Origin: Candidatus Rhodoblastus alkanivorans
Lineage (GTDB): Bacteria > Pseudomonadota > Alphaproteobacteria > Rhizobiales > Beijerinckiaceae
DNA length: 64,000 nucleotides
Reading direction: 5' to 3'
NCBI RefSeq assembly: GCF_022760755.1
Contig: NZ_JAIVFP010000001.1
Location: 2,274,001-2,338,000, forward strand
Shown: one piece after another, positions 52,880 to 64,000 of the stretch
Numbering within the stretch: the first letter of the stretch is position 1
Layout: every line of letters begins with the position of its first letter
Program-made: the position numbers and the translations under genes
Notes under the pieces: model-generated
The model's input: the letters and a program-made list of their open reading frames with translations, nothing else
Databases searched by the model: none
What the model was told of the DNA's origin: nothing

Positions 52880-54241
52880 TTATGATTCCAAGCCGTCCAT
52901 GCCGCCCTTGGCCAGGAAATTTTCCAGCCAATGGATGTCATAGGCGCCGTCCTGAATGTCGGCGTTGCGCACCAGGGCGCGGAACAGGGGCAGAGTGGTG
53001 TCGACGCCGTCCACGATGAATTCGTCCAGCGCGCGGCGCAGGCGCATCAGCGCCTCGATCCTGGTGCGCCCCTGAACGATGAGCTTGCCGACCAGGGAAT
53101 CGTAATAAGGCGGGATCGTATAGCCCTGATAGACGGCGGCGTCGACGCGCACGCCCACCCCGCCGGGGGGGTGGTAGTAAAGGATTTTGCCGGGCGAGGG
53201 CCGGAAAGTGACCGGATTTTCGGCATTGATCCGGCATTCGATGGCGTGGCCCCGCAATTCGAGATCGGCCTGGGCGAAACTCAGGGGCGCGCCGCTGGCG
53301 ATCTTGATCTGCTCGACCAGCAGGTCGAGGCCGGAAATCATCTCGGTGATCGGATGCTCGACCTGAATGCGGGTGTTCATCTCGATGAAGAAGAACTCGC
53401 CGTTTTCATAAAGGAATTCGATTGTGCCGGCGCCGGAATATTTCAGCTTGCGCATGGCTTCGGCGCAGATTTCGCCGATGCGATTGCGCTCGTCCTGGTT
53501 CAGCGCCGGCGAGGGCGTCTCCTCCAGCACCTTCTGGTGCCGGCGCTGCAGGGAACAATCGCGCTCGCCGACATGGACCGCATTGCCATGGCCGTCGCCG
53601 AGAATCTGGATTTCGATATGGCGCGGCTTGTCGAGATATTTTTCGAGATAGACGGCGTCGTCGCCGAAAGCCGCTTTGGCCTCGGCGCGGGCGACGGCGA
53701 GCGCCTCCGGCAGTTCTATGGCGGCGCGGGCGACCTTCATGCCGCGTCCTCCACCTCCGGCCGCCGCCTTGACCAGCACTGGAAAGCCGATGTCCTCGGC
53801 GATGCGCATGGCCTCGTCGTCATCGGTCACGCCGCCTTCCGAGCCCGGCACGCAGGGAATCCCCAAGGCGCGGGCCGTGCGTTTGGCCTCGATCTTGTCG
53901 CCCATGATCCGGATATGCTCGGGGCTCGGGCCGATGAAGGCGATGTTGTGATCGACGAGGATTTCCGCGAATTTGGCGTTTTCCGAGAGGAAACCGTAGC
54001 CGGGATGGACGGCGTCGGCGCCTGTGATCTCGCAAGCCGCGAGCAGGGCTGGAATGTTGAGATAGGATTCGCGCGCCGGGGGCGGGCCGATGCACACCGA
54101 TTCGTCGGCCAGCTTGACATGCATGGCTTCGGAATCCGCCGTGGAGTGGACGGCGACAGTGGCGATGCCCAGCTCTTTCGCCGCACGCAAAATGCGAAGG
54201 GCGATTTCGCCACGATTGGCGATGAGGATCTTCTCGAACAT
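52880..54241 (-). CDS. accC: Acetyl-CoA carboxylase, biotin carboxylase subunit
   Basis: A 453-residue enzyme that carboxylates the biotin on AccB with ATP and bicarbonate, the first step of fatty acid synthesis. The N-terminal domain begins FEKILIANRGEIALRILRAA; the ATP-grasp glycine loop is KAAAGGGGRGMKVA, and EKYLDKPRHIEIQILGDGHG and MNTRIQVEHPITEMI form the active site. Length is normal. The start overlaps the accB stop by one base (TGATG), so translation is coupled. AccA and AccD are not in the window. Confidence 0.97.
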   Translation of the reverse strand: MFEKILIANRGEIALRILRAAKELGIATVAVHSTADSEAMHVKLADESVCIGPPPARESYLNIPALLAACEITGADAVHPGYGFLSENAKFAEILVDHNIAFIGPSPEHIRIMGDKIEAKRTARALGIPCVPGSEGGVTDDDEAMRIAEDIGFPVLVKAAAGGGGRGMKVARAAIELPEALAVARAEAKAAFGDDAVYLEKYLDKPRHIEIQILGDGHGNAVHVGERDCSLQRRHQKVLEETPSPALNQDERNRIGEICAEAMRKLKYSGAGTIEFLYENGEFFFIEMNTRIQVEHPITEMISGLDLLVEQIKIASGAPLSFAQADLELRGHAIECRINAENPVTFRPSPGKILYYHPPGGVGVRVDAAVYQGYTIPPYYDSLVGKLIVQGRTRIEALMRLRRALDEFIVDGVDTTLPLFRALVRNADIQDGAYDIHWLENFLAKGGMDGLES

Positions 54242-54762
54242 CAGGAGATAACCAGCAGCGGCTGGCCATATTCGACCGGCTGCGCGTCCTCGACGAGGAT
54301 GGCGGTGATCGTGCCGGTCTTGTGCGCGAGAATGTCGTTGAAGGTCTTCATCGCCTCGACCAGAAGCACCTTATGGCCTTCCGTCACATGCGAGCCGATC
54401 TCGATGAAGGGCTTGGAATCCGGGCTGGGACGCAGATAGACCGTGCCGACCATGGGCGATTTGAGCGCGTCGGCATGGTCGATGACGACAGCTGGCGCTT
54501 CCATCGCTGCGGAAGCCGCCGAGGCGGCGGGTTGCGGGTGGGCGGGCTGGGTCGCGGGCGCCGGCGCATAGATCGCGGCGGGCGCGGGGCCGTGCGGCTG
54601 GCGCGCGACCCTGATCCTCAGATCGCCCTTTTCCACCTCGATTTCAGTGAGATCGGTCTCGCTCAGCAGGGTCGCGATCTCGCGCACCAGCGCTGCGTCG
54701 ATTTTATCGGCGGTTTCGCTGGCGCGGGCGGGTTTGGCGACGGAGGAGCTGGTTCTGCTCAT
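54241..54762 (-). CDS. accB: Acetyl-CoA carboxylase, biotin carboxyl carrier protein
   Basis: A 173-residue carrier that holds biotin for AccC and the carboxyltransferase. The C-terminal lipoyl-like domain has the biotinylated lysine in VEAMKTFNDI. A Pro/Ala-rich linker (about residues 60-90) and an N-terminal helical region that binds the enzyme precede it. It starts at 54762 and is the first gene of the accBC operon on the minus strand. In many Rhizobiales aroQ stands upstream; here tatA is divergently transcribed instead. Confidence 0.96.
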   Translation of the reverse strand: MSRTSSSVAKPARASETADKIDAALVREIATLLSETDLTEIEVEKGDLRIRVARQPHGPAPAAIYAPAPATQPAHPQPAASAASAAMEAPAVVIDHADALKSPMVGTVYLRPSPDSKPFIEIGSHVTEGHKVLLVEAMKTFNDILAHKTGTITAILVEDAQPVEYGQPLLVIS

Positions 54763-55064
54763 ATGTTATGGGCCCTCGGTGAAATTTGACGCGCCTTCGG
54801 CGGGGCAATCCGGCCTTCCCGGCGTGTCGGCCAGCAGCGATCATGCGGCCGCTTCGCACGGGTCTTTCGTCCCCAGGGCGATTCTCGGCGAATGCTCATA
54901 ATCTGTTTAGCACGGCTTTTGAAGCGTCATAATCGTGCTTTGCCCGGCGCAAGACATATCCCCATTTTTAGGTGCGGCTTGTTTTTGCCCCTTTGGCGCA
55001 CTAGGTTTGCGCCAACAGAGCGCTTCTGCGGGCGCGAGCGACCGGGTTTCGGGAGGTTTTGGTT
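54763..55064. other. Divergent promoter region between accB and tatA
   Basis: About 300 bases with no gene. It must drive accBC leftward and tatABC-serS rightward. TCATAATC occurs twice (about 54896 and 54927), and GCACG / CGTGC arms lie around 54910-54940, so an operator or hairpin is possible. I could not assign -35/-10 boxes with confidence. Confidence 0.45.
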
Positions 55065-55301
55065 ATGGGCGGTTTTTCCTTGCCCCATCTGCTGCTGCTG
55101 GGCGTCATCGTCCTCATTCTTTTCGGCGGCAAAGGCAAAATTTCCGATATCATGGGCGATGTGGCGAAAGGCATCAAATCCTTCAAACAGGGCCTTTCCG
55201 ACGAACCGCCTCCGGCGAAGCCCGCGGAGACGGCGCACACCATCGAGCATCAGCCGGCGACCCCGGTCGAGGCTTCGCGCGACGTCAACAAGGCGAGCTG
55301 A
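55065..55301 (+). CDS. tatA: Twin-arginine translocase subunit TatA
   Basis: A 78-residue protein that forms the pore of the Tat export pathway for folded proteins. A short N-terminal membrane helix ([20 protein letters not shown]) is followed by an amphipathic helix ([20 protein letters not shown]) and a soluble tail, the standard TatA plan. The start at 55065 follows GGGAGG, eight bases upstream; a TTG six bases earlier is less likely. It is the first gene of tatA-tatB-tatC-serS, a common order in Rhizobiales. Confidence 0.95.
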   Translation: MGGFSLPHLLLLGVIVLILFGGKGKISDIMGDVAKGIKSFKQGLSDEPPPAKPAETAHTIEHQPATPVEASRDVNKAS

Positions 55302-55405
55302 CCTGTCGTTCGGGCTCGACTTTGGGACGTTTCGTCAAATTTTTGATTTGACGCGCCTTTACCCCTGAGCGACCGGCGCAGGACGCGATTGCCCGCGAGG
55401 CTTCG

Positions 55406-55837
55406 ATGTTCGATTTCGATTTGGGCAAGCTTCTGCTGATCGGCGTCGTGGCCCTGATCTTCATTCCGCCCAAGGATCTGCCGGACGCCCTGCGCACGCT
55501 GGGCCGACTGATCGCCCAGGCGCGGCGGATGGCGTCCGATTTTCAGGGCCAGTTCAGCGAGGCCCTGCGCGAGGCCGAATTGTCGCAGCTTCGGGACGAT
55601 CTGCATGATCTGAAGCGGAAGGCTTCGGTCGAGGGCACGCTGACCCGCGTCGCCGACATGCTGGAGACGCCGGCGGCGAAAACGGCGCAGACGACTGCCG
55701 CGGCCGCCGAGGCGCCGCCCTCATCTGGGCTTATCATCGTCGAGGACCAGCCGCTGGCGGCCCCGCCGCCCGAAGCCGCTCCTTCCCCTACAGCCTCGGC
55801 CGAAACCGCCGCGCCGGGCGCCGGGAAATCGTCATGA
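55406..55837 (+). CDS. tatB: Twin-arginine translocase subunit TatB
   Basis: A 143-residue Tat component that, with TatC, recognises twin-arginine signal peptides. The N-terminus MFDFDLGKLLLIGVVALIFI, followed by PPKDLPDALRTLGRLIAQAR, is typical. The C-terminal third is an Ala/Pro-rich tail, normal for this group. It lies 104 bases after tatA and overlaps tatC by four bases (ATGA). Confidence 0.94.
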   Translation: MFDFDLGKLLLIGVVALIFIPPKDLPDALRTLGRLIAQARRMASDFQGQFSEALREAELSQLRDDLHDLKRKASVEGTLTRVADMLETPAAKTAQTTAAAAEAPPSSGLIIVEDQPLAAPPPEAAPSPTASAETAAPGAGKSS

Positions 55838-56604
55838 GCCAAGCCGATATCGACGCCACCAAGGCGCCTCTCATCGACCATCTGATCGAATTGCGGGCGC
55901 GCCTGATCAAGGCGCTGGTCGCCTTTCTCATCGCCTTTGTCGTTTGTTTCTACTTCTCGCATCACATTTACAATCTGTTGCTCAACCCCTATGTCGAGAT
56001 CGTCGGGGCCGAGAACGCCAAGCTGATTGCGACCCATTTCCTCGAACAGTTCCTGACCCAATTGAAATTATCGATGTTCGGGGCGGGCTTCATCGCCTTT
56101 CCCGTGATGGCGCTCCAGATCTATAAATTCGTCGCGCCTGGTCTATACGGCCACGAGCGGCGCGCCTTCGCGCCTTATCTTTTTGCAACGCCGCTTTTCT
56201 TCTTCATGGGGGCGCTGCTCGTCTATTTCGCGGTGATGCCCTTTCTCATCCGCTTTTCGGTGAGCTTCCAGCAATTGAACGTCAAGGGCGAGGCGACGAT
56301 TGAGCTTCTGCCCAAGGTCAGCGAATATCTGTCGCTGATCATGACTCTGATCTTCGCTTTCGGCGCGGCCTTTCAGCTTCCGGTCGTCCTGACCCTGCTC
56401 GGCCATGTCGGAATCATCGACCAGGCTTTTCTGCGCGAGAAGAGGCGTTATGCGATCGTCCTGATCACAGTGGCCGCCGCGATCCTCACGCCGCCGGACC
56501 TCATTTCCATGTGCGCCCTTGTCCTTCCCATGGTGCTTCTTTACGAAGGGGCCGTTTTCGCGGTGGGTCTGATCGAGAAGAATCGCGCCGCGTCCGAAAC
56601 GTGA
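55834..56604 (+). CDS. tatC: Twin-arginine translocase subunit TatC
   Basis: A 256-residue inner-membrane protein with six helices that binds the RR-motif of Tat substrates. Conserved phrases are LIDHLIELRARLIKALVAFL near the N-terminus, with the glutamate that contacts the RR motif, FIAFPVMALQIYKFVAPGLY and the later LTPPDLISM-like ILTPPDLISM. Length is normal. It starts within the tatB stop codon. serS follows after 27 bases, so serS is likely part of the same transcript. Confidence 0.96.
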   Translation: MSQADIDATKAPLIDHLIELRARLIKALVAFLIAFVVCFYFSHHIYNLLLNPYVEIVGAENAKLIATHFLEQFLTQLKLSMFGAGFIAFPVMALQIYKFVAPGLYGHERRAFAPYLFATPLFFFMGALLVYFAVMPFLIRFSVSFQQLNVKGEATIELLPKVSEYLSLIMTLIFAFGAAFQLPVVLTLLGHVGIIDQAFLREKRRYAIVLITVAAAILTPPDLISMCALVLPMVLLYEGAVFAVGLIEKNRAASET

Positions 56605-59290
<2,686 letters not shown>

Positions 59291-59294
<4 letters not shown>

Positions 59295-60259
59295 GCGAGC
59301 GCCCCCGAGCCCAGGGGCGCGGCTTGCCGCGAAAGATTTGCAGCGCTTTCGAGACGATGGCCGGTCAGCTGTTCAAGCGTCTTTCGCTTCGCCTCGGGGC
59401 TGTCCAGTCCGCGCAGCGCGCGCTCATATTCCTCGACCTTGGCGGCGACCAGGAAGCGATACCAGAACCCTTGCAGGAAATGATAGATCGCGCCCTCTCT
59501 TCCATCGAGGAAGCCGAACCGGACGATATAGCGATAGAGGAAATAAAGCAGCGGCCCCGCCCAGAGCGGCAGGCGATTGTAAATGCCCTCCTTGACCGCG
59601 CGCTTGAGCGAAGCCTGCCGGGACGTTCCTTCGACCGACAGAAGATCCGTTGAAGGGTCGAGGCCATATTTGCGATTGAGGACGTCGATCGCCTCCCGCG
59701 TCGCATATCTGTTGTGCTTGTCGGTGAAGAAACTCAGGTCGTTGAGGTTGGCGTCGGAAAAATCATGGCGGAATTCTATCGTCGAGCCGCCCCGCACGAT
59801 GAGATGCTCGTCCATCCAGCGGTTCTCGATCCGGCCACGGCCGCGCCGGAAAATACGCAGCAAGATCAGGGGGTAGCGCCCGCCATGCCTGATCCAGCGG
59901 CCCAGGAAGACGTGCCGCCGCCTGAGGTTGACGCCGACAATCGTCGCAGGGAGGGCCGGCAGCCGTTCCGCGATTTCGGCGACCAGCTCCGGTTCGAGGA
60001 TTTCATCGGCGTCGAGCCGCATGATCCAGCCTGAATGGATCGGCGCATGATCGAGCGCCCATTGAAACTGTTTGGCGTAATTGACGAATTTGTTTTCGAG
60101 CACGGTCGCGCCGAGCGCTCTGGCGATGTTTGCCGTGCGATCGGTCGAACCGGAATCGATCACAAAAATTTCCGAGGCGAGGCCCGCGACCGAGCTTATG
60201 GCGCGCGCGACATGTTTCTCCTCGTTGAATGTGAGGATGATGACCGCCAGATCGATCAT
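59291..60259 (-). CDS. Glycosyltransferase family 2
   Basis: A 322-residue GT-A enzyme. It shows LAVIILTFNEEKHVARAISS at the N-terminus, FVIDSGSTDRTA and the DxD-like metal site in MRLDADEILEPE. The C-terminal part (LYFLYRYIVRFGFLDGREGA) is hydrophobic and resembles WaaE/KdtX-type enzymes, so it may sit on the membrane surface. It is related to, but has no duplicated flank like, the GT2 at 14294. It overlaps both neighbours by four bases. The sugar donor is not known. Confidence 0.87.
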
Positions 60260-60837
60260 GGTTTCAGTCCCGCTTGTTTGCGCAACGGCCGGCGGCGCGC
60301 CCGCGACCGCCGCGCCGGATTGCCGACATAGATCGTCCAGGACTCGAGATCGCGGAAAGCGACCGCGCGCGCGCCAAGAACCGCGCCCGCGGCGAGCGTC
60401 ACGCCGGGGCCGACAAAGGCCTCGGCCGCGACCCAGGCATGCGCGGCGATGACGATCGGCCTGGCGTGAAGGGTGAAATGCGGGTCGTCCACGTCGTGCG
60501 TCCCGGCGCAGAGATGGGCGCCCTGCGACGCCAGCGCATAGGGCTCAAGCCGTATCGGAGCCATGCAATAGCAGTTAACGCCGCGCGCCAGACAGGAATA
60601 TTCGGCCATTTCGAGATGCGGCGGATACCAGATTTGCACGCCGGGATAGATCCGCGCCGAAGCGGTGATCTTCCCGCCAAACAGGCGAACCAAAGCGCGG
60701 CGCCAGAGGAAGAATGGGGTCGGCGTCCAGGCGCCGAGGCCATTCCAGACCAGCCCCCAGAGACAGCGGAAGAGGCGATGGCGCAAGGCGAAGGTCGGGC
60801 CGCCGTGACGCGGACTGCGGCGTTTCGGCTCCATCAT
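60256..60837 (-). CDS. WcaF-like hexapeptide-repeat acetyltransferase
   Basis: A 193-residue left-handed beta-helix acyltransferase, like the colanic acid O-acetyltransferase WcaF. The N-terminal region has LFRCLWGLVWNGLGAW; hexapeptide-type repeats run through ITASARIYPGVQIWYPPHLE, and the catalytic histidine region is GTHDVDDPHF. It probably O-acetylates the polysaccharide or a lipid-linked intermediate. The ATG at 60837 overlaps the stop of the large upstream gene (ATGA); another ATG follows directly, and one 27 bases farther upstream is less likely. Confidence 0.83.
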   Translation of the reverse strand: MMEPKRRSPRHGGPTFALRHRLFRCLWGLVWNGLGAWTPTPFFLWRRALVRLFGGKITASARIYPGVQIWYPPHLEMAEYSCLARGVNCYCMAPIRLEPYALASQGAHLCAGTHDVDDPHFTLHARPIVIAAHAWVAAEAFVGPGVTLAAGAVLGARAVAFRDLESWTIYVGNPARRSRARRRPLRKQAGLKP

Positions 60838-63149
60838 GGGCGCGCCTTGACGAAAGGAGGACAATCGCCCCAGAACGCGCGCAATGCGGCGGAGTCGAGC
60901 CGGACATCCCCCTCCGGCGCGACAGCAAGCACGGCGGCGGGCGGGAACAGGCGCTCATTGGGCGTCGAGCGCGAGGGATGGCCGAGAATGTGGTCGCCGG
61001 GCGCGACGAACAAAGGCGCCGGCGCGCCGGCTGGGCGCAGGCGGGCGGCGCTTTCGCCTTTTTCCGTTTCGATCGTGGCGCGCCGGGCCGCGGGGTAGAA
61101 GCGGCGCGCGTTGTGGAAGGCGAGCAGGCCGGAATCGGCCCGGATTTCTTGCCAGATCTCCCAGCTCTTGCCGAAATCCGGGGTGCGGACGCCATTGACC
61201 TGCCTGACCGCCAGCCGCACGGAGCCATCGGGCATGGTGGAGCTTTCGACGACATAGGCCGCCAGTCCGTCCGCTAGATCGAACAGGACGTCGCCCGGGC
61301 CGAACAACAGGACATCGGGCTCGAAGCCTTGCGCTCCCAACGCGCGCAGCCAATCGGCCGGGAGCGAGAGCACATAATCGGCGCCCTTCCGCTGCACAAA
61401 TTGGATCGGATGGCGGTCGCGGTCGAGGACCAAAACCGGCGCCCGGCCGATGGGCCAGAAAGATTCGCCGTCGGACAGCGCTTCGACCCACCACGGCAGC
61501 GGCCGGCCCAAGGCGGCCGCGTCGCGATTGATGTCGAAGGCTGCGCCATCAAGGCCTTCTTGCGCCGCGAAGGCGACATGGGCGCTGGAAAAGTCGAAAA
61601 AGGCGAGCGGCGACAGGCGGATTTGGCGGGCGGCTCTCGCCCAGAAGCCGCCGGTAAAACTCTGCGCCAGCCTTCCGGCGGCGGTTTGGAGGTCGAAAAC
61701 TACGGCTTGCGGTCGGCTGAAGGCGACGCCGTCGAACCTCACATCGGCGTCGAAAAAGGAAAAACCATTGCCGCCCAACAGGACGCAATGGCGGAACAGG
61801 ACCGCGCCGCTCGGGCAATCGAGCAAGGATTTGGGCGAATGTTCCTCGTTCTTGATCGAAAACTCGAATTTACAGCTCTCAAAGGCGAGACCGGGAACAT
61901 GCTCGGCGGCGGCGGAAGCCGAGCCGAGCCGGAAAATGCTTTCGCCATAGCAGCCCTCGAAGCGGATCGGGAAAGGCCCCTGGGCTTTCGAGCCGGCGAG
62001 ATTGACGTTGAGGATCTGCCAGACATTGTCGAAGGAACTGCCGCAGATCAGCGCCTGATAGGAGCCGGCGCCCGGGCCGCAGCTCACGCTGTCGAGTGCG
62101 GTATGACAGAAATGCAGGCGCGAATTTTCGATATTGTTGCAGCGGGCATCGGCGTGGCCGTCGGCGACGCTGATGCAATTGAACTGGAAGGCGCAATCGC
62201 GCAGGGTGACGAAATCGCCGTTCGAGGCGTCGGGAACCTGGCCGGGCTGCACCGCGAGGGCGACGTAAAAGCCCTCGATCCGGCAGTTTTCCAGGATCGT
62301 GTTCGAACTGAAGTTCTTGTCATATGGCATTGTGTTAGAAACATATTCAGGAAACGTTGGCGCCGGATAAGCCGGGTCGGGCCTAGGACCGGCGAAGGCG
62401 TCGATCGTGACTCCGGCATAAGGCGCATGGCGGCTCGAACTCGACGCGGCCAGTTGCGGCCCGAGCCAGGCTTCGCGACGCCCCCGGTCCTTGAGACGGT
62501 CGTAATTGCGTTTCAGATGGTCGCGATTGACGCCGAAAAGCGAAATTCCGCGCAAGCGCACCCCACGTCCGCCCTGGATGTTGAGGCCGGGCCGGTCGTT
62601 GAAGGCCGGATAGAGCCCCGCGGGCTCGCCGTTGGGGCAAAGGCCGGGCTCGCCGCAGAATTCGAGCGTGACGTAACGCTCGCCATAGCCGATCTGGAGG
62701 GCGTCGGCGATGCGATAGCGGCGAGCGGGCAGAAAGACCTTTTTTGGCGCGCCCTCGCCGTAAAGGGCATAGTCGATCGCCGCCTGGATCGCGGGCGCGT
62801 CATCGGCGAGGCCATCGCCCACGGCGCCGAACTGGGCGACGGAAACGGTCTCGCCGGGCAGGATTTCCCACCAGCCGCCCCGCCTGTCGCGGATCTTGCC
62901 GGCGTGCAACGGCTCATGTCCGACTCGGCGATAGAGGGCCTCGCCGAAGCCGGCGACGAAGGCGCCGAGGACGAGGGCGTAAGAGACCGAAGCCGGCGGC
63001 GGATTGGCGGCGAGCGCCGCGCGGATCGGAAAAACGCTGGTATCGCCTTGGTCGGGCGCGGCGGCGGCTTTGTCGAGCGCCATGGAAGCGAAGGCGGCGC
63101 CCGCCAGCGAAGCCCGGCGCGAAAGGATAGGCGGGGGGCGATCCTTCAT
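60834..63149 (-). CDS. Pectate-lyase-like (beta-helix) exported protein of the exopolysaccharide operon
   Basis: A 771-residue protein. The N-terminus, MKDRPPPILSRRASLAGAAF, has a twin-arginine-like SRRASLAG signal, suggesting Tat export; a tat operon is nearby. The next domain has the pectate-lyase-superfamily start VSVAQFGAVGDGLADDAPAI, followed by a parallel beta-helix with repeated Asn/Cys turns. The last 200 residues form a separate, unrecognised domain. It may cleave, epimerise or trim the polymer made by this operon. The start at 63149 overlaps the preceding gene's stop (ATGA); the longer frame upstream belongs to that gene's region in another frame. Confidence 0.78.
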   Translation of the reverse strand: MKDRPPPILSRRASLAGAAFASMALDKAAAAPDQGDTSVFPIRAALAANPPPASVSYALVLGAFVAGFGEALYRRVGHEPLHAGKIRDRRGGWWEILPGETVSVAQFGAVGDGLADDAPAIQAAIDYALYGEGAPKKVFLPARRYRIADALQIGYGERYVTLEFCGEPGLCPNGEPAGLYPAFNDRPGLNIQGGRGVRLRGISLFGVNRDHLKRNYDRLKDRGRREAWLGPQLAASSSSRHAPYAGVTIDAFAGPRPDPAYPAPTFPEYVSNTMPYDKNFSSNTILENCRIEGFYVALAVQPGQVPDASNGDFVTLRDCAFQFNCISVADGHADARCNNIENSRLHFCHTALDSVSCGPGAGSYQALICGSSFDNVWQILNVNLAGSKAQGPFPIRFEGCYGESIFRLGSASAAAEHVPGLAFESCKFEFSIKNEEHSPKSLLDCPSGAVLFRHCVLLGGNGFSFFDADVRFDGVAFSRPQAVVFDLQTAAGRLAQSFTGGFWARAARQIRLSPLAFFDFSSAHVAFAAQEGLDGAAFDINRDAAALGRPLPWWVEALSDGESFWPIGRAPVLVLDRDRHPIQFVQRKGADYVLSLPADWLRALGAQGFEPDVLLFGPGDVLFDLADGLAAYVVESSTMPDGSVRLAVRQVNGVRTPDFGKSWEIWQEIRADSGLLAFHNARRFYPAARRATIETEKGESAARLRPAGAPAPLFVAPGDHILGHPSRSTPNERLFPPAAVLAVAPEGDVRLDSAALRAFWGDCPPFVKARP

Positions 63150-64000
63150 GATGCGCGCTCCGCCGCCGGCGCAACCCCACGGGGCGGAAGCCGGGTGAAT
63201 ATCGGCGTCAGCGCCACGATCAGCAGCGCAAGGATGAGCGGCGCATGGCCGAGCAGGCCCGCTAGAGCCTCGAAAAAGTCCGGTGGGACTTTTTGGACCG
63301 CGAACAGCAGGAAGAAATTGATATAAAAGACCCGCGCCAGAAAACTGCCTTCGCCCAGCCAGCGCGCCAGCAGCGAGAACAGCAGGCCGAGCGCCAGTCC
63401 GTCGAGGATCACGCCGATCCAGCCGCCCTCGCGATAGGCCGTGAGGCCGCCGAAAGCGGTCAGGCTCCCGAGCGAGCCGAACGCCAGCCGCCACGCCTGG
63501 ACCGAAATCTCGCCGTCGATCGCGCCGTCGGTACTGAGCACATAGGGTTTGTCCGGAAAGATGAGGCGGGGGACCGGCGAGACGAGGACGGAATAATAAT
63601 AGAGCCAGTTGGCGTAGCCGGTGCGGTCGATATAGTCCTTCATGAACACGGTATTGAAGATCAGATCGCTGCGGTCGATGATCGACTGAAAACTCTGGAA
63701 AGCCGGATTGCTGGAAACCTGATAATGGCCGGCGACTTGGGGCGCCGAGAGAAATTCGCCGGATTTGTCGCGCCGCGCCTCGCGCAGATAGACGGCGAAA
63801 GGGCTTACCGCCATCAGGAAGATCACGGCGGCGGCGAGGATGCGCAAGGCGCGGCCGGTCTGGCGGGTGACGGCCATCGCGGCGAACAGCATCATGATCG
63901 GTGCGATCGCCGCCAGGCGTTGCCCCAAAGGCAAGGCGAGCGCGACCAGCAGGACGATCATCGCGCCATAAGTGAACTGGGCGCGTCGCCGCCCGTGGGC
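63146..64000 (-). CDS. Putative polysaccharide repeat-unit polymerase (Wzy-like), partial
   Basis: An integral membrane protein whose frame is open to the window edge, so the start is missing; about 284 residues are visible. It has alternating hydrophobic helices and a large central loop (SNPAFQSFQSIIDRSDLIFN, RTGYANWLYYYSVLVSPVPR) like O-antigen or exopolysaccharide polymerases. A loop segment, LIFPDKPYVLSTDG, and the small-residue-rich GLTAYREGGWIGVI also fit. Low sequence conservation in the family keeps the call tentative. It overlaps the beta-helix protein gene by four bases. Confidence 0.65.
   Translation of the reverse strand, partial: AHGRRRAQFTYGAMIVLLVALALPLGQRLAAIAPIMMLFAAMAVTRQTGRALRILAAAVIFLMAVSPFAVYLREARRDKSGEFLSAPQVAGHYQVSSNPAFQSFQSIIDRSDLIFNTVFMKDYIDRTGYANWLYYYSVLVSPVPRLIFPDKPYVLSTDGAIDGEISVQAWRLAFGSLGSLTAFGGLTAYREGGWIGVILDGLALGLLFSLLARWLGEGSFLARVFYINFFLLFAVQKVPPDFFEALAGLLGHAPLILALLIVALTPIFTRLPPRGVAPAAERAS

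Overview
The window looks like a chromosome segment of a high-GC alphaproteobacterium of the Rhizobiales (Hyphomicrobiales), probably near the Methylocystaceae/Beijerinckiaceae. The evidence is the NtrY-NtrX / D-amino-acid aminotransferase / Hfq / HflX cluster, the NDUFA12-DUF2155-Aat block, a B12-dependent ribonucleotide reductase, a serine-cycle type hydroxypyruvate reductase and a soluble NAD-linked formate dehydrogenase. The last two suit C1 metabolism, but no methanol or methane oxidation gene is present, so methylotrophy is only suggested.

Layout. 1-1.9 kb: fdsG and a partial fdsB (formate dehydrogenase). 2.1-11.7 kb: a four-gene tripartite RND efflux operon on the minus strand (outer-membrane factor, adaptor, two MdtB/MdtC-like pumps). 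12.2-17.7 kb: cell-envelope and metabolic genes (LpxL-type acyltransferase, GT25, a GT2 with duplicated flanks, hprA, a ferredoxin-reductase-like flavoprotein) and a small acyl-CoA dehydrogenase relic. 17.8-25.3 kb: ntrY, ntrX, a split chromate transporter pair, dat, hfq, hflX, all on the plus strand. 25.3-29.8 kb: sulfotransferase, SPOR-containing lytic transglycosylase, a HicA-like orphan, a serine hydrolase and two tiny coupled ORFs.

30-41.1 kb is the accessory zone: a 1742-residue secreted metalloprotease with tandem C-terminal repeats, an internally deleted IS66-type element that supplies the stop codon of a GNAT gene, dispersed repeats, a Gly/Tyr-rich lipoprotein, an orphan cysteine-motif protein and an apparently intact IS3-family (IS2-like) element with a 5-bp target duplication and a tandemly duplicated end.

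41.2-58.1 kb returns to core genes: nrdJ with a candidate tandem NrdR-box promoter, lrgAB, NDUFA12, DUF2155, aat, accCB, tatABC and serS. This block is interrupted at 49.6-52.4 kb by a frameshifted cytochrome P450 gene and a multiply disabled glutamate decarboxylase gene. serS carries an in-frame extra segment of about 57 residues inside the catalytic domain. 58.1-64 kb is an exopolysaccharide operon on the minus strand with four-base start/stop overlaps at every junction; it runs off the window at a putative polymerase. No rRNA, tRNA or CRISPR array was recognised.
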